Positions 4,739 through 5,797 of a stretch of 5,797 nucleotides of DNA are shown one piece after another. Location of the stretch: assembly GCA_023231005.1 (NCBI GenBank), contig JALNWG010000063.1:1-5797 (forward strand), given 5' to 3'. Within the stretch, counting starts at the first letter, position 1, and every line of letters starts with the position of its first letter. The position numbers and the translations under genes were made by a program. The notes beneath the pieces were generated by a model, which did no database searches, was not told where the DNA came from, and saw only the letters and a program-made list of their open reading frames with translations. This DNA comes from Bacteroidales bacterium. Lineage in GTDB: Bacteria; Bacteroidota; Bacteroidia; Bacteroidales; FEN-979.

Positions 4739-5797
4739 ATGAAAGCAAAAATTAAAATTTTCCTACTCACACTGATGTTCATGATGAGTATTGGTTTTAT
4801 ATCTAAAAAAACATCTGCACAGGTTGTATCTGTGAGCTTTCAGGTATTTTATGATGAATTAACTCCTTATGGAACCTGGGTCGATAACCCCGATTATGGC
4901 TATGTTTGGATTCCCAATGTAGCTCCCGGATTTACCCCTTATGCAACGAACGGTTATTGGGTATTCACCGATCTGGGATGGACTTGGGTTTCCAATTATT
5001 CATGGGGATGGGCTCCTTTTCACTATGGGCGGTGGTATATCGATCCACGGTATGGAGCTATTTGGGTTCCTGATAACGAATGGGGGCCTGGTTGGGTAAC
5101 CTGGAGGAGATCAGGAGATTATTACGGATGGGCTCCGATTGGGCCTGGGGTAAGTATTGAGACGGCTTATAGTAATGGATACAACGTACCATTCAATCAA
5201 TGGACATTTGTAAGGAACAGAGATTTTGGAAGAAGAAATATTAATAACTATTACGTTAACTCTTCAAAAAATGTCACGATCATAAACAATTCCACTGTGA
5301 TAACTAATATTCAAATTGATCGATCACGAAATGTAAGATACAATGCAGGTCCTGAAAGGCGTGAAGTGGAAAAACAAGCTGGCAGATCATTTAATCCTGT
5401 GCTTATAAGAGAAAGCAATAAACCGGGTCAGAGTCTGACTAATAATCGGCTCCAGATATACAGACCACCGGTGGAAAAAAATGTTGCTTCAGGGACAAGA
5501 CCTTCCCCGGCAAGGGTGGAGAGTTTGAATAATGTTAAAACATTGCAGCAAAGAACCAACGCAACGCAACTCCAAAAAACAAATCAACAACCAGCTCAGG
5601 GACAACGTACCGTTCAGCCCGTCAATCAACAACCTCAACAACGGACTGTACAACCCACGAAACAACAGCCCCAACAGCCTCAGCAACGGACTGTACAACC
5701 CACGAAACAACAGCCCCAGCAGCCTCAGCAACGGACTGTACAACCCACGAAACAACAGCCCCAGCAGCCTCAGCAACGGACTGTACAACCCACGAAA
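4739..5797 (+). CDS. Secreted W/Y/G-rich protein resembling DUF6600, with Q/P-rich repeat tail (partial, runs off the window)
   Basis: From ATG at 4739 the frame stays open for 353 codons to the window edge with no stop, so the C-terminus is missing. Residues 1-27 form a signal peptide (KAKIK, then hydrophobic LLTLMFMMSIGF, ending TSA before Q28). Residues 36-137 hold an aromatic domain with recurring motifs: LTPYGTW (41-47), YGYVWIPN (53-60), GWTWVSNYSWGWAPFHYGRW (80-99), AIWVPDNEWGPGWVTWR (107-123) and YYGWAPIGPG (128-137). This pattern of W-x-P and G-W-x-W motifs matches proteins annotated as DUF6600 or YXWXP-repeat; no biochemical role is established to my knowledge. A polar Asn/Arg-rich linker (140-280) leads to a low-complexity Gln/Pro tail of repeats (289-353). 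It is probably periplasmic or surface-exposed. It is divergent from mlaE, with its own promoter. The repeat tail resembles disordered spacers. Confidence 0.75.
   Translation, partial: MKAKIKIFLLTLMFMMSIGFISKKTSAQVVSVSFQVFYDELTPYGTWVDNPDYGYVWIPNVAPGFTPYATNGYWVFTDLGWTWVSNYSWGWAPFHYGRWYIDPRYGAIWVPDNEWGPGWVTWRRSGDYYGWAPIGPGVSIETAYSNGYNVPFNQWTFVRNRDFGRRNINNYYVNSSKNVTIINNSTVITNIQIDRSRNVRYNAGPERREVEKQAGRSFNPVLIRESNKPGQSLTNNRLQIYRPPVEKNVASGTRPSPARVESLNNVKTLQQRTNATQLQKTNQQPAQGQRTVQPVNQQPQQRTVQPTKQQPQQPQQRTVQPTKQQPQQPQQRTVQPTKQQPQQPQQRTVQPTK
5603..5797 (+). repeat. In-frame 45-base tandem repeats (QRTVQPTKQQPQQPQ)
   Basis: Copies start at 5639, 5684, 5729 and 5774 (the last cut by the window end after 24 bases). 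A shorter diverged 36-base copy at 5603-5638 encodes QRTVQPVNQQPQ. Copies at 5684 and 5729 are identical base for base; the 5639 copy differs at one silent position (CAA for CAG). Each unit is exactly 15 codons, so changes in copy number keep the frame. Confidence 0.95.

Noticed and set aside
5489..5788. Minus-strand frame encoding a periodic Leu/Arg/Gly-rich peptide
   Set aside because: It is simply the reverse complement of the 45-base repeats of the plus-strand gene; its periodicity is inherited.
5603..5797. Regular repeat array considered as CRISPR
   Set aside because: Units are directly adjacent without spacers, are in frame, and encode a Q/P-rich peptide.

Overview
The window looks like a chromosomal segment from a Bacteroidetes (Bacteroidota) bacterium of moderate G+C. 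Three observations support this. The promoters read best as the Bacteroidetes -33/-7 type (TTTG, about 20 bases, TAnnTTTG). Start codons lack Shine-Dalgarno sequences. The MCE-protein/ABC-transporter trio and the W/Y/G-rich exported protein at the right end have a Bacteroidetes flavour. No species can be named from the sequence alone.

Left part (1-1010): the 3' end of a zinc-metallopeptidase-like gene (1-354) is followed by a GC-rich hairpin (356-390). Next comes what I read as a wrecked group II intron (about 399-720). It has a GTGCG 5' end eight bases after the hairpin, the last ~70 codons of an intron-encoded reverse transcriptase/maturase (458-667), and the first half of a domain V-like sequence that stops abruptly at ~720. 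Beyond that break lie a short unrecognised reading frame (ending at 917) and a palindrome-rich non-coding stretch (910-1010).

Middle (1010-1937): one strongly AT-rich orphan gene (1141-1716) encodes a small predicted exported protein or lipoprotein of unknown function, with a good Bacteroidetes promoter just upstream. A 76-base imperfect hairpin (1815-1890) and a second small hairpin (1894-1914) separate it from the convergent operon. The base composition and flanking structures suggest an acquired gene.

Right part (1938-5797): a minus-strand operon mlaE-mlaF-mlaD (4395 to 1938) encodes the permease, ATPase and MCE substrate-binding subunits of an Mla-type phospholipid transporter. It is transcribed away from a divergent plus-strand gene (4739 to beyond the window edge). 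That gene encodes a secreted protein with a W/Y/G-rich domain resembling DUF6600, then a Gln/Pro-rich tail built from in-frame 45-base tandem repeats. The 343-base divergent intergenic region holds a candidate promoter for each side. Between them is a 92-base inverted repeat with 17-base arms and nested inner arms, the best candidate here for an undescribed regulatory or mobile structure. The transporter and the neighbouring exported protein are both envelope functions, but nothing in the sequence proves they work together.
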